From Phil1 sp963643205 (GTDB lineage: Bacteria; Bacillota; Clostridia; Christensenellales; CAG-138), in assembly GCA_963643205.1 (NCBI GenBank), contig CAVIJJ010000016.1, forward strand, positions 1 to 41,493: a DNA stretch of 41,493 nucleotides, read 5' to 3'. Below are positions 17,171 to 25,603 of this stretch, piece by piece. Below the pieces are notes generated by a model. It had not been told where the DNA came from. It searched no databases and was given only the letters and a program-made list of their open reading frames with translations. Every line of letters starts with the position of its first letter. Positions within the stretch are counted from its first letter, which is position 1. Position numbers and translations under genes: made by a program.

Positions 17171-17209
17171 CTAACCGGTTACTTGCGAGTTAAGTTACTC
17201 TAACCGATT
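17171..17209. promoter_or_regulatory. Operator-like repeats in the esterase operon leader
   Basis: CTAACCGGTT at 17171-17180 and CTAACCGATT at 17200-17209 are direct repeats differing at one base, 29 bp apart (about three helical turns). The first also forms a perfect 10-bp palindrome, TAACCGGTTA (17172-17181). Both lie between the predicted promoter and the first gene, a position that suits a repressor site. No regulator gene is adjacent. Confidence 0.45.
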
Positions 17210-17255
17210 GCCCTTATAAAAGCCGCCCTAAGGCAGCCGATCTTATCCGGGCAGT

Positions 17256-17285
17256 ATTTTACCGCACAGGCTTTATTTATGTCAA
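17256..17285 (-). promoter_or_regulatory. Promoter of the six-gene esterase operon
   Basis: On the minus strand TTGACA (17280-17285) and TAAAAT (17256-17261) are separated by 18 nt. The leader to the ATG at 17143 is about 105 nt and contains the operator-like repeats. Confidence 0.75.
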
Positions 17286-17317
17286 CATATTAGCCCACAA
17301 AAATGCCCGAAAACAAA

Positions 17318-17348
17318 TAAAAAAAGGGCGAACCCGAAGGCTCGCCCG
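17318..17348 (-). terminator. Terminator of the BMP-type ABC transporter operon
   Basis: On the minus strand a stem of about 9 bp (GGGCGAGCC with GGTTCGCCC, one G-U pair) closes a UUCG tetraloop and is followed by a T run. It sits just after the last permease gene. Confidence 0.9.
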
Positions 17349-17361
17349 AAAGAAACGGATG

Positions 17362-18336
17362 TTATTTTGATTTGATATACGGCTTGCCGTTCGCGGCGGG
17401 CACGTGCGCCTTGCCGACGAAAAGTATAAGCGCGATTATCGTTACAACGTAAGGTATCATGGAAATGAGGTTTACCGGTATGGAGCCGTTAGAACCGAGA
17501 ACTACCTTTAAGCCGTTGCAGAAGCCGAAAAGTATGCAGCCGAGCATGGCGCCCTGCGGCTTGAACTTGCCGAATATAACGGCGGCAATGGCTATGAAGC
17601 CCTGGCCCACAACTATTGCCGGGCGGAAAGCCGAAACGGTGGCAAGCGTTATGCTGGCCCCGCCCAGTCCCGCGAGGAAGCCGGAAAGACCAACGCACAC
17701 ATAGCGCACAAGCGAAACGTTTACGCCCAGCGTATCCGCCGCCTGCGGATGCTCACCAACCGCGCGCAGCCTAAGGCCGAAGCGGGTTTTGTAGAACAGG
17801 AACCATATAACGATAACCATCAAAAAGGCTATGTAAGCCGAGGCGTACGTGTTGAACACGTTGTCAAGGAAGCCGTTTTTGGCAAAAGCCTCGCCCAGCG
17901 CGCCGTCCAGATTTTCGTTGCACCATTCAAAAAGGCTGTTGAATATTCGGGGCAGCTTTTCCTGAACGGGCTTTGTCTCGGTATTGCCGTTGAAAAGAAG
18001 CCTGCAAACGTAAACCGCTATGCCGCTGGCGAGAAAGTTTATGGCCGTGCCGGATATGGTCTGATCCGCCTTGCAGGTTATGCTGGCAAACGCGTGAATA
18101 AGCGCGAATACCATACCTGCCAGGCCCGCGGCAATAAACGCAAGCCAGGGGTTGCCCACAAAGTATCCTACTGCCGCGCCCGTGAACGCGCCAACGGTCA
18201 TCATTCCCTCTATGCCTATGTTTACAACGCCGCATTTTTCGGAGCAGCAGGAGCCAAGCGCGGCAAAGAGCAGCGGGGGAGTATACATCAGAGTGGCGTT
18301 AAGTACTATGCCCAGGTCTTTTAATATCTGATCCAT
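17362..18336 (-). CDS. BMP-type ABC transporter permease 2 (NupQ/YufQ-like)
   Basis: A 324-aa polytopic permease of the BPD_transp_2 family with about eight to nine membrane segments. The CGVVNIGIEGMMTVGA segment (35-50) is the family's hallmark near the N-terminus, and the EHPQAADTLGVNV loop (about 194-206) is its cytosolic coupling region. It is the partner of the upstream permease, with 1 nt between the genes. By analogy with NupNOPQ of Bacillus subtilis and PnrA systems the complex imports nucleosides; the exact substrate is not readable. Last gene of the operon. Confidence 0.88.
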   Translation of the reverse strand: MDQILKDLGIVLNATLMYTPPLLFAALGSCCSEKCGVVNIGIEGMMTVGAFTGAAVGYFVGNPWLAFIAAGLAGMVFALIHAFASITCKADQTISGTAINFLASGIAVYVCRLLFNGNTETKPVQEKLPRIFNSLFEWCNENLDGALGEAFAKNGFLDNVFNTYASAYIAFLMVIVIWFLFYKTRFGLRLRAVGEHPQAADTLGVNVSLVRYVCVGLSGFLAGLGGASITLATVSAFRPAIVVGQGFIAIAAVIFGKFKPQGAMLGCILFGFCNGLKVVLGSNGSIPVNLISMIPYVVTIIALILFVGKAHVPAANGKPYIKSK

Positions 18337-18337
18337 A

Positions 18338-19405
18338 TCAATTGCCTCCTCCTTTTCGCTTTATCATCCTGAACAGGCTTGATATTGCTATGCAAAGCAC
18401 TATGCAGCCCATTATTATGTCAACTATTTCGCTTGGCGCGTCAAAGCGCGTGCCGCCAAACTTCATAGCGCCGAAGAATTCCGCGCCCAGCAGCACGCCG
18501 AAGGGATTGGTGCCGCCTATAAGGGCAACCGTAATTCCCTGGAAGCCGTAGCCCTCCTGACCCGCGAACTGGCTTACCTTATACGTTACGCCCATAACCT
18601 GAAGCGCGCCCGCAAGGGACGCAAGCATGCCGGATATGCTCAACGCCGTAAGCACGGAGCCGTTGGCGTTAATGCCCGCGTATTCGGCGGCGTTCCTGTT
18701 GAAGCCAACCGCCTTAAGCTTAAAGCCGAGGGTGGTGCGGTTGATTATATAGTAGATTATAACAACGCATATAAGCGCTATCACTATGCCGAAATGCGCC
18801 TTTGGCGAAAGACCGGGCAGCCAATCGGATATTGTAATCTTTGCCGTGTCCTGAATCTGCACGGACCAGGTCTTGCCGCCGCCCACGTTAACCCCGTCAA
18901 GGTTTACTATAAAGTTTGAAAAATAGTAGGCTATCCAGTTGAACATTATCATGCACAGCACCTCGTGCGCGCCGAAACGAACCTTAAGGTAGCCCACAAG
19001 CCCGCCCCAAAGCGCGCCCGCCGCCAGAGCCGCGAGTATGCAAAGGGGAATATGAATGTAAGCCGGGGCCTTAACGAACGCGCCCACGAGCATTGCCGCC
19101 ACGCCGCCCATAACGTACTGACCCTCTGCGCCTATGTTGAACACGCCCGTTTTGAACGCGAAGGCTACCGAAAGGCCCGTAAGTATATAGGGCACGGAAT
19201 ACTCAATGAAGCTGTATGATATGTTCTTTGAGGAGCGGAATATAACGCCGAACAGCTTGCCGTAGGATTCAATGGGGTTATATCCGGCGGCGAGCAGCGC
19301 GATTGCGCCCACGATAAAGCCTATGATTATCGAAATAAACGTATAGGTAAAAGAATTGTCGCGCAGCCTTTGGCCAAGGGCTTTTATATTCGTGCTTTTA
19401 TTCAT
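18338..19405 (-). CDS. BMP-type ABC transporter permease 1 (NupP/YufP-like)
   Basis: A 355-aa BPD_transp_2 permease. The first membrane helix is at about 20-42 and the GVFNIGAEGQYVMGG signature at about 86-100. The cytosolic loop before the last helices contains FNRNAAEYAGINA (about 234-246). Its start overlaps the end of the ATPase gene by 8 nt and has GGAGGT upstream, so translation is coupled. It forms the heterodimeric channel with the second permease. Confidence 0.88.
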   Translation of the reverse strand: MNKSTNIKALGQRLRDNSFTYTFISIIIGFIVGAIALLAAGYNPIESYGKLFGVIFRSSKNISYSFIEYSVPYILTGLSVAFAFKTGVFNIGAEGQYVMGGVAAMLVGAFVKAPAYIHIPLCILAALAAGALWGGLVGYLKVRFGAHEVLCMIMFNWIAYYFSNFIVNLDGVNVGGGKTWSVQIQDTAKITISDWLPGLSPKAHFGIVIALICVVIIYYIINRTTLGFKLKAVGFNRNAAEYAGINANGSVLTALSISGMLASLAGALQVMGVTYKVSQFAGQEGYGFQGITVALIGGTNPFGVLLGAEFFGAMKFGGTRFDAPSEIVDIIMGCIVLCIAISSLFRMIKRKGGGN

Positions 19406-20945
19406 GCGCCGTACCTCCCGCCATCATAAGTCCGAGCGTCTTTTCGTCCGCTTCGCTTCCGCGTACGCTGCCAACAATCTTTCCTTCGAATATAACGTCT
19501 ATCCTGTCCGAAAGGCTCATAACCTCGTCAAGCTCAAAGCTTACCAGCAGCACGGCCTTGTGCTTGTTGCGCTGATCCACAATGTATTTGTGTACGTATT
19601 CAATCGCACCAACGTCAAGCCCGCGCGTGGGGTTAACGGCAATAAGCAGATCCTTGTCGTTTGTAACCTCCCTGGCGATTATAACCTTTTGCTGGTTGCC
19701 GCCGGAAAGATCGCCCGCTCTTTCGTGCTCACAGCCGCGGGGACGAATGTCATATTTTTCGATAAGCTCCGTTGCGTGCTCGTCAATCGCCTTAAAGTCA
19801 AGCGCGCCGTGCTTTGAAAAAGGCTCCGTGTCAGTGTTCTGCAGAATAAGGTTATCCTCAACGGAAAAGTCAAGGACAAGCCCGTGCTTGTGTCTGTCCG
19901 CCGGAATGCTTGAAATACCCATGTCGAAAAGCTGACGCGGCGTTTTGTTGTAAGCGTCCTGCCCGTTCATGGTTATCGTGCCCTGGGTAGCCTTCTTTAA
20001 GCCCGTAAGAATTTCCACAAGCTCCGTCTGGCCGTTGCCGTCTATGCCGGCTATGCCGACTATTTCGCCCTTCTTAACGCTAAGGTTAAGGCCCTTAAGT
20101 ATTTCAACGTTCCTGTAGTCCTTCGCGTGCAGGTCGCGCACCTCAAGCGCCACGTCGCCCGTTTCTATTTCCGCCTTGTCAACCTTAAATTCAACGCTGC
20201 GGCCAACCATCATGGAGGCAAGCTCCTGCTCCGTAGTGTCCGCCACGCGAACGGTGTTTATGTATTTGCCCTGGCGAATTATTGTGCAGTAATCCGCGGC
20301 GGCCTTTATTTCCTTAAGCTTATGGGTTATGAGTATAACCGTTTTGCCCTCGCGCGCAAGGTTGTGCATTATTTCTATAAGCTCCTCAATCTCCTGCGGC
20401 GTAAGCGAGGCGGTAGGCTCATCAAGTATCAGTATATCCGCGCCGCGGTAGAGCACCTTCAGTATTTCGGCGCGCTGCTGCATGCCAACGGATATGTCCT
20501 CTATTTTTGCGTCCGCGTTAACCTTAAGCCCGTAGCGCTCGGATATTTCGTTAACCTTTGCCCGCGCGGACTTCATATTAACACGCCAAAACGGAAGCAT
20601 GGGCTCCATGCCCAATATTATGTTTTCAGTAACCGTAAACGGCTGCACAAGCATAAAGTGCTGATGCACCATGCCTATGCCCAGTTCTATTGCCTTATTG
20701 GGGCCCGAAATTGAAACCTCTTTGCCGTTTATGAATATCTGCCCGGAAGTGGGATGATACAGCCCGTAGAGTATATTCATAAGCGTGGATTTGCCTGCGC
20801 CGTTTTCACCCAAAATGGCGTGTATCTCGCCCTTGTGAACGCACAGGTTAATACCGTCGTTTGCTTTGAAGGAGCCGAACATTTTTACTATGTTCTTCAT
20901 TTCAACCGTGGGGCAGCTCATGTCTATGCGCCCGTTTTCCTCCAA
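19398..20945 (-). CDS. BMP-type ABC transporter ATP-binding protein, double ABC (NupO-like)
   Basis: A 515-aa ATPase with two ABC domains. The first has a full Walker A (GENGAGKST), signature SVGMQQR and Walker B LILDEPT. The second has the degenerate Walker A usual in this family (GIDGNGQTE) and a good signature LSGGNQQK. The start is taken as TTG at 20945 because a perfect AAGGAGGTG lies 8-9 nt upstream; an ATG eight codons later is less well placed. It energises nucleoside-type import. It lies about 150 nt after the binding-protein gene, separated by a strong hairpin. Confidence 0.9.
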   Translation of the reverse strand: MEENGRIDMSCPTVEMKNIVKMFGSFKANDGINLCVHKGEIHAILGENGAGKSTLMNILYGLYHPTSGQIFINGKEVSISGPNKAIELGIGMVHQHFMLVQPFTVTENIILGMEPMLPFWRVNMKSARAKVNEISERYGLKVNADAKIEDISVGMQQRAEILKVLYRGADILILDEPTASLTPQEIEELIEIMHNLAREGKTVILITHKLKEIKAAADYCTIIRQGKYINTVRVADTTEQELASMMVGRSVEFKVDKAEIETGDVALEVRDLHAKDYRNVEILKGLNLSVKKGEIVGIAGIDGNGQTELVEILTGLKKATQGTITMNGQDAYNKTPRQLFDMGISSIPADRHKHGLVLDFSVEDNLILQNTDTEPFSKHGALDFKAIDEHATELIEKYDIRPRGCEHERAGDLSGGNQQKVIIAREVTNDKDLLIAVNPTRGLDVGAIEYVHKYIVDQRNKHKAVLLVSFELDEVMSLSDRIDVIFEGKIVGSVRGSEADEKTLGLMMAGGTAHE

Positions 20946-21051
20946 GCCGGCTCACCTCCTTGTTATATGCATTGATAAAATTGATAAAATCGAATAAAAG
21001 AAATCTGAATTTGCCGAAAATAAAAAGAACTGTCCGAATACCTATAACAAA

Positions 21052-21079
21052 TCCCTGCCCGATGTGTATCGGGCAGGGA
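21052..21079 (-). promoter_or_regulatory. Intercistronic hairpin between binding protein and ATPase
   Basis: A perfect 12-bp inverted repeat (21052-21063 with 21068-21079) around a GTGT loop lies just after the binding-protein stop. The minus-strand tail (TTTGTTATAGG) is only weakly U-rich, so it more likely limits readthrough or protects the 3' end of the binding-protein message than fully terminates. This suits the usual excess of binding protein over ATPase. Confidence 0.65.
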
Positions 21080-21095
21080 CGGGGTTATTCGTTTA

Positions 21096-22139
21096 TCAGT
21101 CGTCCAGATCGTAGAAGTCTGCGCCGTAGAGGGCTTCGAACTCCTCGGTGGTGGCGGGAACGTCGATTTCGCCGGAGAGGATCTTTTCCTTGGCGGCGGC
21201 AACGGCGGCCTTGCACTCGTCGCTCATCAGATCGTCGGTCTCGGCAACGTCAACAGCACCGGAGGTGATGTCGTAGTTAACATCCGCGCCCAGGGTCAGA
21301 GTGCCTTCCTGACCGGCTTTGCACAGAGCGAATACGCCGTTGTCAACGCGCTTTACGGCGCTGGTCAGAACGGCTTCGGGAGCCAGATAGGCCTGGTCCT
21401 GGTCAACGCCTATGGCAAGCTTGCCCTGCTCACTGGCGGCTTCGATTACGCCAAGGCCGGTACCGCCGGCAGCGTGGTAAACTATATCGGCGCCGTTGGT
21501 GAACATGCTTATGGCAGCGGACTTACCGCCGGCCGCGTCGCCGTAGCTGTTGGCATTGTAGCTCTGGATTACGCAATCGGGGTTGGTGTCGCGTACGCCG
21601 GCATAGAAACCGTAACCGAAGGTGTTCATGACGGGGCTTACCATACCGATAACGAAACCTACGTTGTTGGTCTCGGTCATGGTGGCAGCGGCAACGCCTA
21701 CCAGGTAGGAGCACTGCTCGGTAGCGAAGTTAACGCCTACCACGTTATCACCGACGGTGGAATTGTCGATTATGGCAAAGGCCTGATCGGGATAGTTGGC
21801 GGCAACCTCGGCAAGAGTATCGGCCATCATGAAGCCGATGCAGAGGATAAGGTCATAGCCTTCGTCAACAGCGGTCTCAAGGTTGGGGGCGTAGTCGGCA
21901 TCGGTCTTGGACTCGTAGTACTTTACTTCGCAGCCAAGCTCTTCTTGGGCCTTCTGCAGACCCTGCCAGGCAAGGGCGTTGAAGGACTCGTCGTTGATTC
22001 CGCCGGTATCGGTAACCATGGCTACGCGATAGGGGTCCTTGTTGTCGTTAGTTGCAGTGCTCTCCGTGTTGGAAGCGGAGCAGCCGATGGCGGCTATGGC
22101 CATTACCAGAGCCAGCATCAGAGCAGCAATCTTTTTCAT
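21096..22139 (-). CDS. BMP-family substrate-binding lipoprotein (nucleoside-type)
   Basis: A 347-aa lipoprotein. From the start at 22139 the signal peptide runs to a lipobox AIGC with C20, followed by a Ser/Thr/Asn linker. The mature part shows BMP/PnrA features: VAMVTDTGGINDESFNA (about 39-55), GFMMADTL (about 97-104) and the ADIVYHAAGGTG region (about 218-229). BMP proteins bind purine nucleosides in several bacteria. The ATG at 22139 has GGAGGA 10 nt upstream; the ATG six codons earlier overlaps that RBS and is disfavoured. First gene of the importer operon. Confidence 0.9.
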   Translation of the reverse strand: MKKIAALMLALVMAIAAIGCSASNTESTATNDNKDPYRVAMVTDTGGINDESFNALAWQGLQKAQEELGCEVKYYESKTDADYAPNLETAVDEGYDLILCIGFMMADTLAEVAANYPDQAFAIIDNSTVGDNVVGVNFATEQCSYLVGVAAATMTETNNVGFVIGMVSPVMNTFGYGFYAGVRDTNPDCVIQSYNANSYGDAAGGKSAAISMFTNGADIVYHAAGGTGLGVIEAASEQGKLAIGVDQDQAYLAPEAVLTSAVKRVDNGVFALCKAGQEGTLTLGADVNYDITSGAVDVAETDDLMSDECKAAVAAAKEKILSGEIDVPATTEEFEALYGADFYDLDD

Positions 22140-22197
22140 TATGCTATTTTCCTCCATGTGATTTTTGCCGCGCGGCTTTCACCGCACAACCACGGAT

Positions 22198-22225
22198 ATT
22201 TTACCAAATAACTCAGTTAAATAAA
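22198..22225 (-). promoter_or_regulatory. Possible promoter of the importer operon
   Basis: On the minus strand TAAAAT (22198-22203) with TTTATT (22220-22225) at 16-nt spacing, in an AT-rich region about 60 nt before the binding-protein ATG. The -35 is weak. No purine riboswitch was recognised in the leader. Confidence 0.35.
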
Positions 22226-22300
22226 AGACATAAATTGATTTTATACAATATTTTTGCCGTATTATTGCCTTTATTTGCCGAATTTGCGGCAGAGGGCGGC

Positions 22301-22332
22301 AAAAAAGCCGGCACCGTATATCGGCGCCGGCC
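22301..22332 (-). terminator. Terminator of the L-fucose-isomerase-like gene
   Basis: On the minus strand GCCGGC plus CCG pairs with CGG plus GCCGGC through a short loop, and a run of six T follows (22301-22306 as A on the plus strand). It separates this gene from the importer operon. Confidence 0.85.
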
Positions 22333-22373
22333 TTAAATTGACTAAAACCCGGGGTTATTGATTTGTTTAAGCC

Positions 22374-23564
22374 TCAGCCTATAAGGGCGAAGAACTCTCG
22401 AACAGCGTCCGTATAATCCCCGCAGCAAACCAGATGATGGTTGTTTATGGGGTTGGTAAGGAAATAAGAGAAATCATCAAGCTTAAGCTTTATCTGCGTG
22501 CGGCACAGGCATGATTCGTGCAGGTTTTCGGTTATCTCGCCGCGCTCGATAAAGAAGCGGGAAAGGTCGCCCGCGGCCTTGAATATTGTGCAGGTGCCCT
22601 CGGGAATTTCGCCCGCTATGGCAACGCCCGTGTTTGATTCATAGTGCGTTGTAAGGCGAATGTTCCTTGGCATGGTAACGGGCAGAGTGCAGTGCGCAAG
22701 CACCATTTCGCCCGCGGCGGTATTTATGCGGCTTGGGTTGCAAAGAAATACGTCCTGAGCGGAAACCGCGCCGAGTATGGCCATTGATACGGCGGCGGGA
22801 ATGTCTCCCTCACAGCCGGCATATATGCCCTCCGCGTTAAGTATGGCAAGGCCAAGGCAGCCTGTTGAGTAAACGGTATCAAGAAGATCAAAGCAGCGCA
22901 CGGTAACGGCTCCGAGGCCATATTTCTTAATTATGCGCTTAAGCGCCCCGTAAACGTTAAGGCTCTTTTCCATCTCCGCCTTGTTGTAGCCTATGCTCAT
23001 GAGCTGCTCGGTATATTTATTGGGCTCATAGCCGCCCAGTTTGGTTTCCTCTATAAGCTCGCTTATGGGAATATTCACAAGCGTAAGCCCAAGTTTTTCC
23101 TCATAAGCCTTGCCGTCGGTAGCGCTCGCTATAAGCCAGTCCGAAGGCGCGCCTATAACGCCGAGCTTCAAGCCCTTAAGCTTTTCAATTCCCGCGTAGG
23201 CCAGCTTAAGCGCCCTTATGCGCTTTGCCACGTCCTCAACGCTGCCGTGCAGTATTTCCCCGCGCTTCCCCTGCTGCTTAAGGAATGAAAGTATTTCCAT
23301 GCTGGCGGCAAGCGAGTTGCTTTCGCCGCTTGTGAGTATATAGCAGGGCTTTTTGCAGATGCTTTCAAAGCTTGCCTTGAATATGCCCTCGCTTCCGCCG
23401 GAGGCAACATATACCAGCGCGAAGGGCGCTTTTTCAAATTCTTCCGGAGTAACGCGAATAAGCTCCTCGCCTACGGCATCACCCACGGTTTTAAGATATT
23501 CGTCCGTGTGCTTTCTGGTTACCTGGGTAAGAGGGCTCTGCACCTGAAATACGCTTATAGCCAT
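22374..23564 (-). CDS. L-fucose/L-arabinose isomerase-like protein
   Basis: A 396-aa protein that looks like the FucI/AraA superfamily in a short form. It has alternating N-terminal Rossmann-like segments, KLGVIGAPSDWLIAS (about 132-146) and a C-terminal region with GCEGDIPAA (about 253-261) where related isomerases place a metal-binding glutamate. Classical FucI is about 590 aa, so a narrower function is possible. Other readings (an uncharacterised sugar-processing protein) cannot be excluded. It has a strong GGAGGAAT ribosome binding site, is a single-gene unit upstream of the nucleoside-type importer, and is divergent from thymidine kinase. Confidence 0.55.
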   Translation of the reverse strand: MAISVFQVQSPLTQVTRKHTDEYLKTVGDAVGEELIRVTPEEFEKAPFALVYVASGGSEGIFKASFESICKKPCYILTSGESNSLAASMEILSFLKQQGKRGEILHGSVEDVAKRIRALKLAYAGIEKLKGLKLGVIGAPSDWLIASATDGKAYEEKLGLTLVNIPISELIEETKLGGYEPNKYTEQLMSIGYNKAEMEKSLNVYGALKRIIKKYGLGAVTVRCFDLLDTVYSTGCLGLAILNAEGIYAGCEGDIPAAVSMAILGAVSAQDVFLCNPSRINTAAGEMVLAHCTLPVTMPRNIRLTTHYESNTGVAIAGEIPEGTCTIFKAAGDLSRFFIERGEITENLHESCLCRTQIKLKLDDFSYFLTNPINNHHLVCCGDYTDAVREFFALIG

Positions 23565-23599
23565 TGTGTATTCCTCCTGATTATTGCTCTGTTTAGGGC

Positions 23600-23628
23600 A
23601 TTATACCACACCGCGCGCTGTTTTAATA
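23600..23628 (-). promoter_or_regulatory. Promoter of the isomerase-like gene
   Basis: A perfect minus-strand TATAAT at 23600-23605 preceded by GTGTGG. The -35 near 23623-23628 is poor. The same TGTGG-TATAAT arrangement precedes the DUF4317 gene. Confidence 0.5.
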
Positions 23629-23629
23629 C

Positions 23630-23658
23630 TTTATATTATCGTATTTATCTGATACAAT
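23630..23658 (+). promoter_or_regulatory. Possible promoter of tdk
   Basis: TTTATA (23630-23635) and TACAAT (23653-23658) at 17-nt spacing, about 48 nt before the tdk ATG. It lies back to back with the isomerase promoter. Confidence 0.45.
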
Positions 23659-23705
23659 AGGCCTTGTTCAATTCATAATAATCGAAAGGATAGACTTGAT
23701 TCCGT

Positions 23706-24284
23706 ATGGCAAAGCTATATTTCCGCTACGGGGCAATGAGCTCCAGCAAAACCGCAAACGCCATAATGGTTAAATACAACTATGGCGAGCAGGGGCAGAA
23801 GGCGCTGCTTGTAAAGCCGCGCACGGATACGCGCGACGGTGTGCACATTATGAAAAGCCGCAGCGGCGTGAGCGACACATGCACGCTTTTTGACGAAATG
23901 GACGTGGAAGCCGTAAAGCGCGGGGAGTACGACTGCATAATAGTTGACGAGGCGCAGTTCCTAAAAAAAGAAGATGTTGAGCTGCTTACGGATATTGTTG
24001 ATGAATACAACGTGCCCGTTATATGCTATGGCCTTAGGGCGGACTTCAGGGGCGATCTTTTTGAGGGCAGCAAATGGCTGCTTGCCTGGGCGGACAGCAT
24101 AGAGGAAGTTAAAACAATATGCTGGTGCGGAAGAAAGGCCACCTGCAACGCCCGGCTTGACGGCAAGGGCGGCATTACAAAGCAGGGAGAGCAGGTTGTG
24201 CTCGGGGCGGACGATAAATACGTTAGCCTTTGCAGAAAGCATTGGAAGCTGGGTGATCCCGGCCCAAAGCTCAGAAAACAATAA
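23706..24284 (+). CDS. tdk: Thymidine kinase
   Basis: A 192-aa cytosolic type II thymidine kinase that makes dTMP from thymidine and ATP. It has the short clostridial P-loop GAMSSSKT (9-16), the catalytic Glu in DEAQF (E82), the lasso/thymidine-binding region near the C-terminus, and a structural zinc site from C139, C141, C147 and C176. Length matches the family. The ATG is the first in frame after a stop; AAAGGA lies about 15 nt upstream, a rather long spacing. It fits functionally with the nearby nucleoside-type importer. Confidence 0.93.
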   Translation: MAKLYFRYGAMSSSKTANAIMVKYNYGEQGQKALLVKPRTDTRDGVHIMKSRSGVSDTCTLFDEMDVEAVKRGEYDCIIVDEAQFLKKEDVELLTDIVDEYNVPVICYGLRADFRGDLFEGSKWLLAWADSIEEVKTICWCGRKATCNARLDGKGGITKQGEQVVLGADDKYVSLCRKHWKLGDPGPKLRKQ

Positions 24285-24307
24285 AAAGCGGCGGATGCCG
24301 CTTTTTT
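24283..24307. terminator. Bidirectional terminator between tdk and the DUF1445 gene
   Basis: AAAAAGCGGC and GCCGCTTTTTT flank a GGAT loop (stem 24288-24292 with 24297-24301). T tracts on both strands suit the two convergent genes. Confidence 0.9.
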
Positions 24308-24317
24308 AATACCTTTT

Positions 24318-25130
24318 TTATTCACCCTTGTGCGCTTCTAGAAAATCGTTCAGTTCGCTGTTCAATATGTCGGTTATAAACATGTGGCCCGGGCTGTGGG
24401 TAATCACTATGGGCGGCTTTGCGTTCTCTATCGCCGCCTGGGGCGTAACGCCGCAGGGCCAGAACACACAAACCTCGCCATCGCGTATTTCCACGCTGTC
24501 GCCGTAGTCCGGCTTCATAACGTCCGCTATGCCTATTTCCTTAGGATCACCTATATGCACCGGCGCGCCGTGCACGTTTGGCATGGCCGCGGTTATTTTA
24601 TAGGCAAGCTCGGCCTTTTCCCGGGTCATCGGGCGCATTGAGCATACCATGGGTCCGCTGAACGCGCCGCAGGGTTTTGTCATAATGCTTGTTTTATACA
24701 TGGGCACGTTGCGGCCCATGGCAATGTGGCGCACCTCTATGCCCGCGCGTATAAGCGCCTCCTCAAACGAAAAGCTGCAGCCTATAAGAAATCCTGTCAT
24801 ATCGTCGGTATAGTATTCGCTTGCGTCGGCAACCTCCTTGTCAAGCGCGCCATGGCGATATATGCGGTACTTGGGTATATCCGTAAGTATGTTGCCGCCC
24901 TTTGCCATAAGATGGGTAAGCGGCGTGCCCTTAAGCGTTTCAAGCACGGGGCAGGGTGCCGGGTTTATGCGCGCGTATTGCGCGAAATCGTCCGCGTATT
25001 CCCCGGGCAATATAACCAGGTTCGCCTGCGCGTAGCCTGCCGCCATGCCGGCGGTGGGGCCTGTTATTTCGCCCGCACGAACAAGCGCGCGTATCTTATC
25101 GGGTGCTGCGGATGCGTAATCGATGCTCAT
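24318..25130 (-). CDS. DUF1445 putative hydro-lyase (D-glutamate cyclase-like)
   Basis: A 270-aa protein of the DUF1445 / YcsI family, about the usual length (260-270 aa). Family-typical segments are ITGPTAGMAAGYAQANLV (22-39), CPVLE (about 79-83), GFLIGCSFSFEEALI (about 113-127) and the late CGVTPQAAI with ITHSPGHMFITD (about 223-252). The eukaryotic homologue domain has D-glutamate cyclase activity, and bacterial members are annotated as hydro-lyases; the substrate here is unknown. Its ATG overlaps the upstream flavoprotein stop as ATGA, so translation is coupled. Confidence 0.88.
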   Translation of the reverse strand: MSIDYASAAPDKIRALVRAGEITGPTAGMAAGYAQANLVILPGEYADDFAQYARINPAPCPVLETLKGTPLTHLMAKGGNILTDIPKYRIYRHGALDKEVADASEYYTDDMTGFLIGCSFSFEEALIRAGIEVRHIAMGRNVPMYKTSIMTKPCGAFSGPMVCSMRPMTREKAELAYKITAAMPNVHGAPVHIGDPKEIGIADVMKPDYGDSVEIRDGEVCVFWPCGVTPQAAIENAKPPIVITHSPGHMFITDILNSELNDFLEAHKGE

Positions 25131-25603
25131 TGTATTTTCTCCTTTGCGCTGAATGTTTCTGCGTCAAGCCTTATTATCGCAACCGATGCGGCTTGCTCAT
25201 CATCAAATTCAAAGCGGCGGTGCGCCGTGTGCTCAACTATAAGCGAAAGCGCGCTCTTCTTTTCCTCAATGTCCTCAACAAGGCTTGCCCTGCCCGCTCC
25301 GGTAACGCTTGAATAAACGCAGGAGTAGCTGCAAGCGTTCGGCCCTTCGGTAACGTTTCCCATCCGGTCCAGCTCAAACGCGGCCTCGCCCGATGCCTTT
25401 ATGGCCCTTATCTTGCGGCCGTCGGGAGCGGAGTGGAAATACAGGGTAAGCTTCCCTTCTTTATAGACATAACCAAAGTTCATGGGCACTATATACAGCC
25501 CCTCTTCGTCCTTAACGGCCACGCGGCAAACGGAAGAATCGTCTATTATCCGCCTTATTCGCCCCTCATCGAGAACCAGCCTGTCACTTCTCCGCATTTG
25601 CAT
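25127..25603 (-). CDS. Pyridoxamine-5'-phosphate-oxidase-like flavin-binding protein
   Basis: A 158-aa split-barrel protein of the PNPOx-like/NimA group: MRRSDR opening, CRVAVKDEEGLYIVPMNF (strands, about 25-42), then LYFHSAPDGRKIRAI (about 53-67), the usual flavin-phosphate region, and SVTGAGRASLVED (about 100-112). Such proteins bind FMN or FAD and often reduce small compounds; nitroimidazole reductases are one branch. The ATG at 25603 has GGAAG upstream; an ATG two codons later is equally possible. It is coupled to the DUF1445 gene. The 64-nt gap to the upstream PPTase gene shows no clear terminator. Confidence 0.82.
   Translation of the reverse strand: MQMRRSDRLVLDEGRIRRIIDDSSVCRVAVKDEEGLYIVPMNFGYVYKEGKLTLYFHSAPDGRKIRAIKASGEAAFELDRMGNVTEGPNACSYSCVYSSVTGAGRASLVEDIEEKKSALSLIVEHTAHRRFEFDDEQAASVAIIRLDAETFSAKEKIQ

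Noticed and set aside
17927..18235. Minus-strand 102-aa frame inside the second permease gene
   Set aside because: It overlaps a confidently assigned membrane protein in another frame and has no RBS.
22140..22260. Purine riboswitch before the nucleoside-type importer
   Set aside because: None of the conserved purine-riboswitch core sequences is visible; only a small GC hairpin (22172-22185).
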